64,000 nucleotides of DNA from Anodontia alba (GCA_964016985.1 OZ024823.1:135056112-135120111); one strand, 5' to 3'; numbered from the stretch's first letter, positions 1 through 11,707 are shown. Notes: a model not told the origin generated them from the sequence alone. Translations and numbers: made by a program.

Positions 1-160
1 ATAATTCACAGGTATCTTTGCTGAAAAAAAATGTGAGTAGCTTTTGCAAATGCTACTCACACTTTTTTTCAGCAAACATATTAGCATATATTCCATATTT
101 AATTATCAAAGTTTTAACGATACGTTAACTAACGACCGTTAGTTTTGAACAACTGGGCCC
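1..160. repeat. Palindromic MITE family A, 3' part
   Basis: It shares a foldback core (tgtgagtagcttttgcaaa and its complement) and the terminal TTTGAACAACTGGGCCC with copies at 21469, 26542 and 53119. The left end is cut off by the window edge. Confidence 0.75.
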
Positions 161-299
161 AGCTGAGTAGGGATGACCTCTTAATTGATCTTCTCTGCAA
201 GGTGTCCTGGCTTCCTCTATAAAAGGCTATAATCATCGGCGAAGTATGTTTTCCAAAGTTTTTTGGAAAAGATTTGAGTGATCGTAATCCCCCTATAGT

Positions 300-395
300 T
301 CTTTCACAGCGGGCAGACAACGTTGAAACAACATCGTATTCATGACGTTGCATCGACGTTGATTCGACATTGTTTCGATGTTGTGTGCCTACTGG
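300..395. repeat. GACGTTG-type minisatellite-like element
   Basis: Tandem gacgttgcatcgacgttg-like words end in a 'gcctactgggtt' border. Related copies are at 19207, 26097 and 41578. Confidence 0.55.
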
Positions 396-670
396 GTTGC
401 TTCCTGACTAGACCCGCTCTTCTAGAACACTGGTATTAAGACTCCTTCCTTCAATGAATCAGACACAAATTCAGAAAATTCGTAGATAGTGTTTATTAAT
501 ATAGTAAGGAATGGGATCACTTCCTTTATTGCATAAAGTAAATGTTCAATTATTACGCCATGATTATCTGCCCATTTGCCTTTATTTAGAGAATTTTGAG
601 CTGATCGAACTTCTTTTTCAGTCACGGTTATAAAGTCCTGATTTTGAGACTCCCAAAAGTTCATGTTCAA
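395..670 (-). pseudogene. Non-LTR reverse transcriptase fragment
   Basis: The reverse strand encodes VTEKEVRSAQNSLNKGK, then a stretch ending KEGVLIPVF, and after a stop KSGSSQEAT. This fits the N-terminal RT region of non-LTR elements (E-V-x-x-A-x-x-x-L-x-x-G-K-A-x-D, then W-K-E-G-x-I-x-P-x-F). Only this block survives. It is truncated and contains a stop. Confidence 0.6.
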
Positions 671-864
671 TTAAATGTTCATATTATACACTATCAACAA
701 GTGGGTTATCAGACTTAGCGAGCTGACCAAAAAGATTTTTCTATCCGGATGAAATATCAGTATCAGCTCTATAAACTTTCTCGTCAACATGTACATCAAC
801 ATAGGCCTAGACATTTAAGCATTCTCTCTCAAACATTAGTCGCTGTCTTATGAGCCTCAACGTG

Positions 865-865
<1 letters not shown>

Positions 866-897
<32 letters not shown>

Positions 898-909
898 AAA
901 AAACAAACA

Positions 910-943
<34 letters not shown>

Positions 944-975
944 ACAAAAAACAAAAACAAACAACAAAAAAAAAC
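866..975. repeat. A-rich simple repeat
   Basis: Long poly(A) runs are broken by single C residues. The apparent Lys- or Phe-rich reading frames here are artefacts. Confidence 0.9.
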
Positions 976-1464
976 CTTCTGACATGTGCGCCCAACGAAG
1001 ACAGATCAATCTGCGTATCCGCGCAGTCTAATCAGAGTCTCCGTTTTCATTATGAATTCAATATGCGTTCAGTGAGAATTCTGATCAGACTGCGCGAATG
1101 CGACCTCTGCGGCCTAGTGACTTCTGCCAGAAACAGTTTGTTCCGAGAAGTTTCATGCAAGTAACAAATTTTCTTCATGAAACGAAAGTAATCCGTCCCA
1201 GTTTCCAGTATGATGCTTTACGTCCCTCTCAACATTATTGAAGCCACAAGAAAATTAATGTCGGTAAGAGTACTATCAATATCTTTTTCTATGTTGGTAT
1301 TGATGTATGTATTTGATAGCTGTATCCTGCATATATTTGTATTATGGATTTAGGTATATATGCTCGGGGGACTATAGACTTACTGCATCAATAAAGTATC
1401 TATCTTTACATATCGAGACGATGGAAGGGTAATATAATAATGAAAAGTCTATGCGCATTGAAGC

Positions 1465-1560
1465 GTCGTACTGTCATGATTCGAACCCGATATCTCAATA
1501 CAGCAGAACTTGATCCCAAGTCAGGCGCGTTTACCACTCGGCCAACCAGGAGATTCTCCA
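1465..1560 (-). repeat. tRNA-like sequence, probable SINE head
   Basis: The reverse strand has an A-box-like TGGCCGAGTGGTAAACGCG and a B-box GGTTCGAATC about 45 nt apart. Stems are imperfect and no clean anticodon arm could be assigned, so this is called a tRNA-derived repeat and not a working tRNA. Confidence 0.5.
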
Positions 1561-1876
1561 GTTTCCAGCTGCGAATAAGGTCCTCGTTAATGATTGCTCC
1601 TCGCACTAATTATGCTTGTAGCAAAGATACTTGTGCATGATCAATGATTAATTTAAAAAAAAAAGTACAAACGGGCTTATCCACATTACGTTTTCAGTTT
1701 TGGATCTGTGAACCGGCAAAGCCTGAGACCACTGCCGGCTGCCAGCAACAAATTACGGTTTCCAGTAGCCAATAAGTTAATGCCAAGTGGTGTCAAGTTG
1801 TAAAATTCTTTATATGAGTGTAGCGGTCGTCAATAAATAACAAGAAGCTGTGTTAATGCAACTTTTTTTCTCATTT

Positions 1877-2088
1877 TAACCCTTTCATCCAAACAGACCG
1901 ATATAGATACCTTTGCAAACAGTACAGATCCAGATGAGACAGCTCGTTACGAGCCATCTCATCAGGATCTACACTGTCTGTCATTCTGTTTTTATGTTAG
2001 ACTACAACCTGTTTTTGTCAACGGACTTTCTCAAAGTAAAGGACGGAAGAGTCTATTTCAGAAACCCAGGGGTAAAAGGGTTCATGTG
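1877..2088. repeat. MITE with TTAACCCTTTCAT ends
   Basis: The ends are ttaaccctttcat and aaagggttcat. The centre is a hairpin of the 'cagatccagatgagac' type. A related copy lies at 51073-51266. Confidence 0.55.
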
Positions 2089-2681
2089 CTTCCTGTACAT
2101 AAACAAATCAACAAACTCAATGAAGGACAACTTGCAATAAGGTCCTTATTTTCCCTAATTGTAAATTATTCATGAAAATTGAATATACAATGCATTTCAT
2201 TTTACTCATTGGAACTTTTTAAGACATAGTGTACAATCTTGTGCCGAAAAACCACTCCGGACTGAGACCGGATGGAGTTTGTCCATCGGTATGTTTTTCG
2301 GTAAATCTTTATATTTCTAGGGGTTAAAACTTAGTATTTTGAATCATTTACGTACAACTGTCTTGACATGAGTGTCTCTGCATCCTATATTTTATATAAT
2401 TTAGCTGTAAATTAACCTAATAGTGTTTATGTGAACTCTTTACTTTAACTGTGTTATCTACGAGTATATACTTCATGTAGCGAGGGTTAAACGGATCAAA
2501 ACAGAAAAAAAGCGCTTGTGAGTGTCCGACCATGCAAATTCAAAGCATCACTGAATACTGTTCCCTCCACCCACCACCACAAACCCAAGTTCCCATTCAT
2601 ATATATCACGTAAGTATGTCAGAGAAATATCTCCACCAAAGGGCATTTTGGGATAGTGGAGGTGGCGGGGGGGGGGGGGGA

Positions 2682-2781
<100 letters not shown>

Positions 2782-2819
2782 TTTACGAAACACATTTAAT
2801 TTTGCATTTTAACCGGAAA

Positions 2820-3340
2820 TGAGAAAGAGAATTCAAATCAGATATACCAGACACGCGGACTATGTACTTTTAACCATAATTTCCAACAAGTTTAAGCTTT
2901 TCAAAAAAGCTTGCCATCTTTACAGCCCTTTTCTCAATGTATTGTTTCTATTTGAGGGACATGAGGCTTAATGTTGACATTGAAGCATTTTAGAAAGTGA
3001 TTTAGTCCATATTGCCTAATCAAGAGTCATTCTATGGCAAATAGTGCTAAATGGAAAGTAAACAGAAAATGAACAATGCCAAGTAAAGATACTTTTTATC
3101 AATAAACTGTCAAAGAAACAAACAAAAACAAAATACCAAACTAACAAATTTGCACAGAAATAACCATGGTTTACTTGGTTTAATCCAAATTTTTAACAAT
3201 CATACTTAAGATTATTCAAGGATGTGGTACAAATAACAATATCAACTGTTTGCAAAAGCTACAACCATATAAATACCATATATACTGAAAGTCAGTATCT
3301 TGATAATTACTGTTTCGAACGTCGTTGTATGCTTGTCATA
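2820..3340. other. Gene-free stretch
   Basis: AT-rich sequence; no recognisable gene or repeat seen. Confidence 0.5.
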
Positions 3341-3345
3341 AACTG

Positions 3346-3585
3346 CGACAGTAGTATTTTATCGTGTGCAAATATTTCACTGCCGCAAGCCATTCGTAGT
3401 TGATTGATAATTATGTGCTGCAGCACAGTAGTATTTTATTGTGTGCTAATATTTCCCTGCTGCAAGCCATTCGTAGTTGTTTGCTGATCTTTACTGCAGC
3501 ACGGTAATCTTTTATCGTGTGCTAATATATCCCTGCTGCAAGCCATACGTTGTTCTGTGCAGCAAGTTAATCTTTTATCGTGTGC
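3346..3585. repeat. Short tandem repeat, about 70-bp unit
   Basis: Three to four copies of a unit containing ttttatcgtgtgctaatat and ctgcaagccattcgtagttg. Confidence 0.7.
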
Positions 3586-3586
3586 T

Positions 3587-3859
3587 CATTACGAAAACAC
3601 GCCTATTCAAATATATTGAAAACTGCACCACCAAAAAACTGAAAATTTTCAGATAAAAATTCTGATATTTTTCATATTTCTGCTCGAAACATAGATTGTG
3701 GGTACTCGTAAGAACCGCCTCGTCGAGGCGGTTCTAACGAGTATCCACAATCTATGTTTTGAGCAGAAATATGAAAAATATCAGAATTATTTATCTAAAA
3801 ATTTTCATTTTTCCGTGATAAAATTTTCAATAGATTTGAATAGGCATGTTTTCGTAATG
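3587..3859. repeat. Palindromic MITE family B, copy 1
   Basis: A near-perfect foldback centred on gaaccgcctcg/cgaggcggttc, with arms containing acatagattgtgggtactcg. Ends are CATTACGAAAACA and TGTTTTCGTAATG. Both arms are of the 'cctattcaaatata' type. Confidence 0.85.
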
Positions 3860-4039
3860 GGGAATAGCGAAAAGTGATGACACAGCTTCAACATCTTCAA
3901 GAAGCAATGTTGGAAATAGACAAATTTCTAAACACCCTAAAATAGCCCCTTTAATGGGAGTGTGGTATAACAGGATTAAGGAAGTGGCAAATCAGCGGAC
4001 AGGAAGTGAATGAGAGGGATTAGATAAATTGATAATAAG

Positions 4040-4860
4040 GTTACAAGGTGTTGGAGGTGAATTTGTTTTTGGCCATTTGCCACGTTCCATCAGATCAGAC
4101 ATCAAAAGTCTCTGTAAGAACTGAAAAACAGGTTCTGAGTTGTCGAGACGAGCAGACGTTTGAGTACAATTTAGTCATAGAAACCAGAAAAAATGGAGAA
4201 ACCGTTTTAGAATACGCGCCGGAATTAAAGAAACTATACGATAAGGCGCATGCCCGTCGTGATAAAGAAACGACGTGAGGACCTTTTGCGATGTTTCCTC
4301 GATGGACTGATAGTTTCTGTTGAGGTTTTACGGCCCAGTCAACCCAATGGGGTCATGTCGAGCGCGGTCAGTTTACCTAACCACACGTTTACTGGGCAGG
4401 TTTAGTCCTATAAGCGGTTAACCAGTATTGTGCACATTCTTTCGCCAGAAACTGACAACTGCCCTTCTTGAATCAGCGGAAGGGAGAGAATGACCGTAGA
4501 AAATATTTCATGATCAATCTCCACGAAAGAATGTTGCCGACCTCGGCAGGGGTTGAACCCGCGACCTCCTGGTCTCCAGTCGGACGGCGTATCCAACTGA
4601 GCCACCGAGGCCGGCCGATGGACTGATAGACGAGAAAGCCAGTTTCCATGTCGAGTTTGTAAAAGAGCCAAACAATATAGATTAGGCTGTTTTTCAAGTT
4701 GTCAGCTTCCAGGAAACAAAGCAAAACCAAATTGCAGGCAAAGTGTATGACACGAGTAAGTTTGTTCGTAATGCGAGCACTAGCCATTGCAATGATTCTG
4801 ACAGCGATTCTGATGATTTACGCATTGCCATATCTCTACCAGGTAAAATAAAAATACAGA
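4040..4860 (+). pseudogene. Unidentified gene-like fragment split by a SINE
   Basis: An open stretch at 4048-4278 (76 codons) includes YNLVIETRKNGETVLEY and LKKLYDKAHARRDK. After one TGA the frame continues FAMFPRWTD up to the SINE at 4314-4615. On the far side it resumes RRESQFPCRVCKRAKQ, then LGCFSSC and KPNCRQS, a Cys-rich run, and in another frame NDSDSDSDD. It looks like an old coding sequence, perhaps of a transposon, interrupted by insertion, a stop and a frameshift. Family unknown. Confidence 0.35.
4314..4615 (-). repeat. tRNA-derived SINE family F, copy 1, with target duplication
   Basis: On the reverse strand the head has A-box TGGCTCAGTTGG and B-box CGGGTTCAACCCC, followed by a conserved body to 'gtaaaacctcaaca'. 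A 14-bp target duplication (CGATGGACTGATAG) lies at 4300-4313 and 4616-4629. Confidence 0.88.
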
Positions 4861-5058
4861 GAACCCTCGTTACAATGACAGCATTTGTTCAGTGAGGCGA
4901 ATCTAACAAATATCCAAAACAAATGTTTCTTCAAGCATTAATAATTTGATTTAATTTTCCATAATTTCGGAATAACTGTACTCTTGAACAAAAGGAAAGT
5001 TTTGTGCCAGTCAAAAACTTTATAACGAATTAGCTGTTGTATCGAGTGTCGGTTGACT
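4856..5058. repeat. MITE-like repeat (family E), copy 1
   Basis: It starts 'gaaccctcgttacaatgacagcattt' style and ends 'gtatcgagtgtcggt'. The same ends appear at 34818-35122. Confidence 0.55.
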
Positions 5059-5069
5059 AGAAAATTAAG

Positions 5070-5345
5070 CATTACGAAAACACGCCTATTCAAATATATA
5101 GAAAATTTCACCTCCAAAAACTGAAAATTTTTAGATAAAAAACTCTATTTTTTCATATTTCTGCACAAAACATAGATTGTGGGTACTCGTTAGAACCGCC
5201 TCGGCGAGGCGGTTCTAACGAGTACCCACAATCTATGTTTTGATCAGAAATAAGAAAAATAATGTATACCCCTGTAAACCCCAGTTTTACTATATAAAAG
5301 TGGGGTTTAAGGGGGTCAAAATTATATAGGTATGTTTTCGTGATG
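5070..5345. repeat. Palindromic MITE family B, copy 2 (mixed arms)
   Basis: The left arm is of the 'cctattcaaatata' type. The right arm is of the other type (accccagttttac ... gggggtcaaaattatatagg). The hairpin centre is shared. Confidence 0.85.
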
Positions 5346-5456
5346 TATGATGAGTCGTCCCTCAAATACAAAAGCATAACAAAATAAAGCGGCTACGCGC
5401 GACACTTGATTTTGGCTAAACCTGAAGACGGCAAACACTACACCCGCTCCCTTATA

Positions 5457-5758
5457 CAGCTGACTCTAGATATCTCGACCTCGCTTATCTCGAATAACCG
5501 CTTATCTCGAAGTGAAAGTATTGTCCCTGCCTAAACATGAAACTCTAACAACAGGTGAAAAATATTGTGAAAAAGAGGAGAAATTTTGTCCTCTTTTCCA
5601 CAATATTTTCACTATATCTTAAACTACATATAAATTTATTAAATGTGGTTTTTCGAATTATTTTTCCTCAATTCTGCAAATCTGATATGTCGAGGTAAGT
5701 ATATCTCGAAGTATTTCAGAGAGTCCCTTGGAATTCGAGATAACGAGAGTCGACTGTA
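5457..5758. repeat. MITE family D, copy 1
   Basis: Ends read ACAGCTGACTCT and AGAGTCGACTGTA. 'Atctcgaa' words lie in both arms and an internal hairpin (gaaaaagaggagaaat / gtcctcttttccac) in the middle. Related copies are at 8962 and 46177. Confidence 0.75.
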
Positions 5759-5812
5759 TTTGCTACGAAGGTATCTAAACACATGCCACATTTCCAGCAA
5801 CTATATTTTTGT

Positions 5813-6010
5813 TTTCAAAAGCGCAGTCGGCAGCGCGTCTGACTTCAGATCCAAGTTCGAACACCAGCTTGGCCACACAACTTTCGTGGAGATTGATCGT
5901 GGAATAATTTCTATGGCCATTCTTCCCCTTTCGCTGATTCAAGGGCAGTTATCATTTGCTGACGAAATTATATGCACACGTAGTTTAACCGCTTTGAGGA
6001 CTTAAGCAGT
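5813..6010 (+). repeat. Diverged SINE with a different tRNA-like head
   Basis: The head (cagtcggcagcgcgtctgac, then aagttcgaacacc) differs from family F. The body (ttcgtggagattgatcgtgg, then cgctgattcaagggcag) is the same, which suggests one body shared by two head types. Confidence 0.6.
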
Positions 6011-6056
6011 GATAGCACAACTGTACGTAATACTCAAAAGAGGGTGCTGCAGTATA

Positions 6057-6417
6057 CAGTCGAACTTCAATGGCTCGAACATCTTTGGGACCATAGAAAA
6101 TTGTTCGAGACATTGGTAGTTCGAGCCACTGAGGGTTAATCATGGCGCCAGGCCAGGAAGCAAATAGCGATAATTTAGGGATTTTTGATTTCCTTCACAA
6201 CAATTGTATGTTGAGTATGCCCATTAGAATCGCCTCGATGAGGCGATTCTAAGGAATACACACAACATACAATTTCATGATAAAATAAGAAAATTTCCCT
6301 AAATATTTGTTTTCTTGAGCTAGCGGAAGAATTTCGTAGGGACTAAAAAATGAGTTCGAATTAGCCATGGTAAACGAGCCATCGGTGTTCGAGCTACTGA
6401 GGTTAGGTTCGAGTGTA
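6057..6417. repeat. MITE-like foldback with nested hairpin
   Basis: The outer ends are tacagtcgaacttcaatggctcga and ttcgagtgta. The centre holds a foldback around agaatcgcctcgatgaggcgattct (6229-6252). Confidence 0.6.
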
Positions 6418-6439
6418 GATAGATAGGCTGGTGGACGAA

Positions 6440-6481
6440 TGGCTGACTGGACGGACGGACGGACGTACGGAAGGACGGACG

Positions 6482-6531
<50 letters not shown>
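6440..6531. repeat. (GGAC)n and (GATA)n microsatellite
   Basis: A GGAC/GGAT tract runs into about 12 GATA units. Confidence 0.95.
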
Positions 6532-6541
<10 letters not shown>

Positions 6542-7079
6542 TTACCGATGCTTCTTAACCTCCGTAGAAGTCTTCAGAAAGGATTCCGGTATTATCAAAA
6601 ATCGACGATAGGAACAGTGCGAGTAGATTAACTAACCGTGCTCGACATGACCCTAATGGGCTAACTAATGGTAAAACCTCAACTCAAAAGCAAATTGTCT
6701 GCAGCACTAAAAACCAAATCTAAATTTAGCCACTCACACACCTTATACAGTAAAAACCAAACACGGTTTAAACATGACCAAACTGATAATATTAATAACA
6801 CGAGACACGAATAAATGTGTGCTAAGAAAGAATTAAGTAGCCATGTGTTACAATTACACAATATATAGATACATGTACTGACATGAAATGTTACTGTAAA
6901 GCCTGTCCTAATTATAATAATGTCACTCACCTTTCTCTGCATTATTGTCCCAAATATGAAAGGTCAAGTTTATTTATAGTATCAGCCGGGTAAAAAAAAA
7001 AAAAAAGATCGATTTATAACCGTGGCCGCTGGTTACCGGCTTTAAAGATATATGATTGAAGTATAATCAATCCATAACA

Positions 7080-7216
7080 GAGAGGGTGGACAGGGAGGGG
7101 GCGGGGATACGGGGATAAGGGGGACGGGGGTAAAGGGGGTGGGGGACGGAGGTAGAGGGGGCAGGGACTGGGGGAAGAGGGGACGGGGGTAGAGGGGGCG
7201 GGGGTAGGGAAATTTT
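7080..7216 (+). repeat. G-rich tract
   Basis: Dense runs of 3-7 G separated by 1-5 nt (gggggcggggatacgggg and similar), suited to quadruplex formation on the + strand. Confidence 0.8.
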
Positions 7217-7619
7217 GGGGGCGGGGGTTATACCAAAATTTGTTGTATTTTACCGATTTTTATGTACTTCAGTGCAATAGCTGGGTATCAGAAGTATATA
7301 ATAGACGTATTAAAGTAAATTCAGGTATATTTACAATGAATCCGGCGTTGATTTCACTTCACCGACGGGTAGTTTTCCGCCAACCGTAGTTTACATTGAA
7401 TTCATTTACGTCCTATTTCGGTTCATCTCTAGTTGATTACTTCCCTTTGAGTCCGAAAGTTCGTCGGTGGCAATCCATATTTTTAGAAATAATTATCCGT
7501 CTGCCGTAGACAATCATTTTATTTGCTCATTGTGTGATAAGGACTTTTGCGCTGTTCACGAAGGAAAAAAAAACAACAAAAAAACAAAAAAAACAAAAAC
7601 ACTTCAAGATCCAACCTGA

Positions 7620-7920
7620 ATTTTGTGATAGGTGTTCCAAACACGAAATATACACGTTGCCCGGTTGGGTGAGGCAAAGGTATCGTGTAACTGATATTGG
7701 CTTACAGTTGGGCAAGTCCTGCTATCTTTGCAGCAGGTAAAGGTAGAGGGGGAATGTTTTCATTTCTTCTTTTCTCCACTTTCATTCATTTTCCTTTCTC
7801 CCATGTCCCTCTCTTTCATCTCTATTATCTCCTAGCTCTCTTCTCCCTTTCTCTGGAAGACGACATAAAATGACCCACAAGGGTTGACGTGTCGTTAAAC
7901 CCCAACTCAATCAAATCAAT
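7620..7920 (+). repeat. SINE-like repeat with short coding-like part
   Basis: A Cys-rich frame (FCDRCSKHEI, then LPGWVRQRYRVTDIGL) precedes a pyrimidine-rich part and a tail 'gacgtgtcgttaaacccc' typical of molluscan SINE-like elements. It is best read as a repeat and not a gene. Confidence 0.45.
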
Positions 7921-7944
7921 CACACGTTGCCCGGTGACAAAACA

Positions 7945-8200
7945 CGGACGGACCATTCACGGACTTACGGACCAATAAAAATTCCGTGTCCGTGGTCCGT
8001 GAATAGGCTGTATTAAATCAAAATATAGTAAACTTAATCGCTAATTGGTTCGTGAGTGAATAGTCCGTAATTAGTCCGTAATTGGTACATCGTACATCGG
8101 TCCGTTACAGCAATCAGAGCGTCTGTGAAAAGTCCTTGATTCGTGAATGGTCAGTTAGTTATGGTCCGAAATTTGGTCCGCAAATGGTCCGTAGCAGCAA
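7945..8200. repeat. Diverged repeat built of 'ggtccgta/agtccgtaa' words
   Basis: At least ten short words such as tccgtgaat, agtccgtaatt and tggtccg occur in both orientations. Confidence 0.5.
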
Positions 8201-8300
8201 TAACATCGTCATTTAATTGAAAACTACAAACTAACTAAATAATAAATCATAATTTTAATTGATTGTCTCGTATAACCTGTAAACTAAACATTTGATTTTC

Positions 8301-8327
8301 CTTTTTTTTTTTTTTTTTTTTTTTTTT
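8301..8327. repeat. Poly(T) run
   Basis: Uninterrupted T homopolymer. Confidence 0.95.
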
Positions 8328-8419
8328 GATAATTTGATGAAACCGTTTTTGGCATTTTGCATGAAGGTAGATTGCGTAGTCGTTTGAATTTATTTATAGA
8401 GTTGGGGATATTAAAAATT

Positions 8420-8580
8420 CTGATTTAGGGGAGGGAATAGTTTGCTTGGGGGAGGGAAGTGGGGGTAAGGGGGGAGGGAAGTGGGGGACAGGGGGGAGGG
8501 AAGTGGGGAAAAAGGGGGAGGGAAGTGGGGGTAAGTAGGGAGGGAAGTGGGGAATGCCTACCCCCTGTCCACCCCCTCAT
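8420..8580 (+). repeat. G-rich minisatellite
   Basis: Tandem 'gggggagggaagtggggg' units of roughly 25-30 bp with slight changes; quadruplex-prone. Confidence 0.8.
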
Positions 8581-8961
8581 AACAGATACAAACTGTCGCA
8601 AAGCATACTAAATTAGCTAAATGAGCTAAATATTTTGTAATGAACTTAATATACAGGAAACCATCAAGAGCGAGGTATCTATCCCTGTCACTCTTGGTGG
8701 TGTCCTGTATTTTAAACATTGCACAAAACTCTCTTTACGAAGTATTTTTGAAGTAAGTCGAAACTTCAAGATCTTAAATCGAAAAAATCAATAAAGAAGA
8801 AGAAGAAGAGAGAAAACAAAAGCAGGAATCTAGTTGGCCCCAATGCTCTAATATTAATACCTCTAATATTAATCTATTGTCTTCCATTTACTTCAAGTGG
8901 ACTCGTCTACAACGACTCTTTGGACCGGTCTGTTTCCAATAGTAGGGCATCTGTTTATTAT

Positions 8962-9270
8962 TACAGTCGACTCTCGTTATCTCGAATTCCAAGGAATTCT
9001 CTGAAATACTTCGAGAGATACGTACCTCGACATATCAGATTTGCAGAATTGAGGAAAAAATAATTCGAACAACCACATTTAACAAATTTATGTGTAATTG
9101 GACTCTTGAAGTTTAAGATATAGTGAAAATTTTGTGTAAAAGGAGAAATCTTCTCTTTTACACAATATTTTTCACCTCTTGTTAGATTTTCATGTTTAGG
9201 TAGGGACCAGACTTGGAGATAAGCGGTTATTCGAGATAAGCGAGGTCGAGATAACGAGAGTCAACTGTAT
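8962..9270. repeat. MITE family D, copy 2
   Basis: Ends are TACAGTCGACTCTCGTTATC and AACGAGAGTCAACTGTA. It has the same internal 'gtaaaaggagaaat' hairpin as copies 1 and 3. Confidence 0.8.
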
Positions 9271-9638
9271 CTGGGTTTGAAACTGCAAGAAAAAAAGACA
9301 ATGTACAAGGATTATGGTAAAATACCGACGACAATTCGCAGGGGCGCAAGGGTGATTTCTGAGGGATGGTTACTCAACGTAGTCGGTCAGACAGGCCTGA
9401 GCAAACAGTGTAGACCCAGATCAGACGCCGCAGAACGCGGCATTTGAATAGGGTCAATATTGTTTGTCACTCATCGAGCAATATTACACACATTCAGAGT
9501 TAGTAAAAAGGACTCGTTGAAGAGAAGTATAAGGAAAAGAGCAATGGGTGTGAATACGTAGGGTAAATACGGTATCCTAAACTTATCAAATTTATGCAAA
9601 ATGTCACATTAAAATGAAATTTTGAGTCGAAAGTGGAC

Positions 9639-9670
9639 CCCCCCCCTACCCCCCCCCCCCCCCCCCCCCC
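9639..9670. repeat. Poly(C) run
   Basis: C homopolymer with two interruptions. Confidence 0.95.
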
Positions 9671-9854
9671 GCTTGGAATCCGACCCTGATTTGGTCTCCG
9701 ATCATTTTAGACGTGTCATGCGAAAACGGGAAGTTCAGCAATTTGCTTCCGTTCCAACCCTAGTATTTTGTGCTGTATGTGTCATTAATTCTCAATAAAA
9801 TATGTTTAAACTAAGTAAAATGTGTCTTTGAGGTAAATACGAACAGTTAAGATT

Positions 9855-10121
9855 CATCACGAAAACATACCTATATAATTTTGACCCCCTCAAACCCCAC
9901 TTTTATATAGTAAAACTGGGGTTTACAGGGGTATACATTATTTTTCTTATTTCTGCTCAAAAACAAAGATTGTGGGTACTCGTTAGAACCGCCTCGCAGA
10001 GTACCCACAATCTATGTTTTGAGCAGAAATTTGAAAAAAAATATTAGAATTTTTTATCTGAAAATTTTCATTTTTTGGTGGTGAAATTTCTATATATTTG
10101 TATAGGCGTGTTTTCGTAATG
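9855..10121. repeat. Palindromic MITE family B, copy 3 (mixed arms)
   Basis: The left arm is of the 'gaccccctcaaaccccac' type and the right arm of the 'tatatttgtataggcgtg' type. The centre is shortened (gaaccgcctcgcagagtaccc), having lost part of one arm. Confidence 0.82.
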
Positions 10122-10206
10122 GTAAAGGGACAGTGAATCCCCCGATCAGACTGCGCGGATGGACAGGCTAATCTGCAGAGTCGCTGTCTGCAAATACCCC
10201 GATGGC

Positions 10207-10251
10207 GTTTTTTTTTTTTTTTTTTTTTCTTCTTCTTCTTTTTTTTTTTTT
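10207..10251. repeat. T-rich run
   Basis: T homopolymer broken by cttcttctt. Confidence 0.9.
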
Positions 10252-10507
10252 TAATTATTCTGTGTGGAGCTGAGTACTGCTTATTTGCATTACTGGTTTC
10301 AGAAGAACAACGTCAGTCTTTAGTTGGAAAAATGTATACCATATTCACCCTAAATACTGAGACAAACTAGCCTGAGCCACTCATCCAGCAGTTTTTAGTT
10401 TAAACACATCAGCTGGTACTAAAACATACTTGTTTAAATTACAAGACAAGTACGATAATCAGTTAAGGAGAATATATACACTTTCAGAGATGGTAACTGT
10501 TTTCTCA

Positions 10508-10582
10508 GTAAATCTATAGCGGGCCATTATCGGCCCGTCAGCTACCCTGACGGGCCGATAATGGCCCGCTATAGATTTAAGT
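10508..10582. repeat. Near-perfect GC-rich hairpin
   Basis: Arms of about 33 nt around AAATCTATAGCGGGCCATTA and CGGCCCGTCAG, with loop 'ctaccc'. Related to the element at 53798-53904. Confidence 0.85.
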
Positions 10583-11323
10583 AGAATGTTAGCTGGATTT
10601 ATAATTTTTTGTCCCCTTCTGAAAAGATGTCTTTCCATTTATAATAGACCCTTTTACCAGAAATGGCTTGGTGTGTAGGAGAGCAAACAGGAAGTAACAA
10701 AAGTTGTCTCCCTTGATAGAAGTTGGAATTTCTACCAAATGTATCTAGCCCCTTAAAAAGGTATCCGAACATTTACGGTAAATATGGTCATGGGCTCTAT
10801 ATCTTGTATTTTAACAACACCATCCCCTCATTATCATTTCATGGCATAAATGTCTGTTATCTCGGTCACAATCTGTCATAATTCAACAGAGGCGAGTCAT
10901 GTTATAATGAGTCTTCAGAACTGTAAGTACACACAACGCCTAGATAAGCATGTGCGTTCGCGCAGTCTGATCAGGGTATTCACTGTCCTTTACAGAAGTA
11001 CTTGATACTGTAAAATGTACAACGATGTCGATGTCAACAAAGATCTTGCTGGAACTGTGCGGAAACACAGGCTGATCCGGGTCCTCGCTGTTTGGATATG
11101 TCGTCAGTAAACACTTTCACTTGGCGCTGTCCAGTATTATAAGAACCCTGAGAAAGGTTAAATTTCCTTTCAAATGAATCACGATAAGGTAGTGACCTTA
11201 CTATCTTGGATATAATGTTAAGGTAACTTTAAAACTTCTGTGCTTTCGACACAGAAAGTAATTTTTTGCCTGGTCTTTAATCAGAAGAAGTAAAACAAAC
11301 TTTTGTCATGACAATGCAAAACC

Positions 11324-11599
11324 CATCACGAAAACATGCCTGTATAATGTTGACCCCCTTAAACCCCACTTTTATATAGCAAAACTGGGGTTTACAGGGG
11401 TATACATTATTTTTCTTATTTCTGCTCAAAAACATAGATTGTGGGTACTCGTTAGAACCGCCTGCGTGGCGGTTCTAACGAGTACCAACTATCTATGTTT
11501 TGAGCAGAAATACGAAAATTATCAGATTTTTTACCTGAAAGCTTTCAGTTTTTGGTGGTGAAATTTTCAATATATTTGAATAGACGTGTTTGCGTAATG
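11324..11599. repeat. Palindromic MITE family B, copy 4 (mixed arms)
   Basis: Ends are CATCACGAAAACATGCC and GTGTTTGCGTAATG. The centre is gaaccgcctgcgtggcggttc. Confidence 0.83.
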
Positions 11600-11707
11600 C
11601 AGTATGAACTATGAAACTCGGAGCAGCAGTGCAAAGTGCTATATTTGTTTCATTTTAAAGGTTTGGATCTACACACTGAAGAAGAACTAACCCGGTGTAA
11701 CAGTTTA

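Noticed and set aside
866..1164. Lys-rich and Phe-rich open frames
   Set aside because: Produced by poly(A)/poly(T) runs; no splice or coding features.
1465..1560. Functional tRNA gene
   Set aside because: A and B boxes are present but acceptor stem and anticodon arm do not pair well; fits a SINE head.
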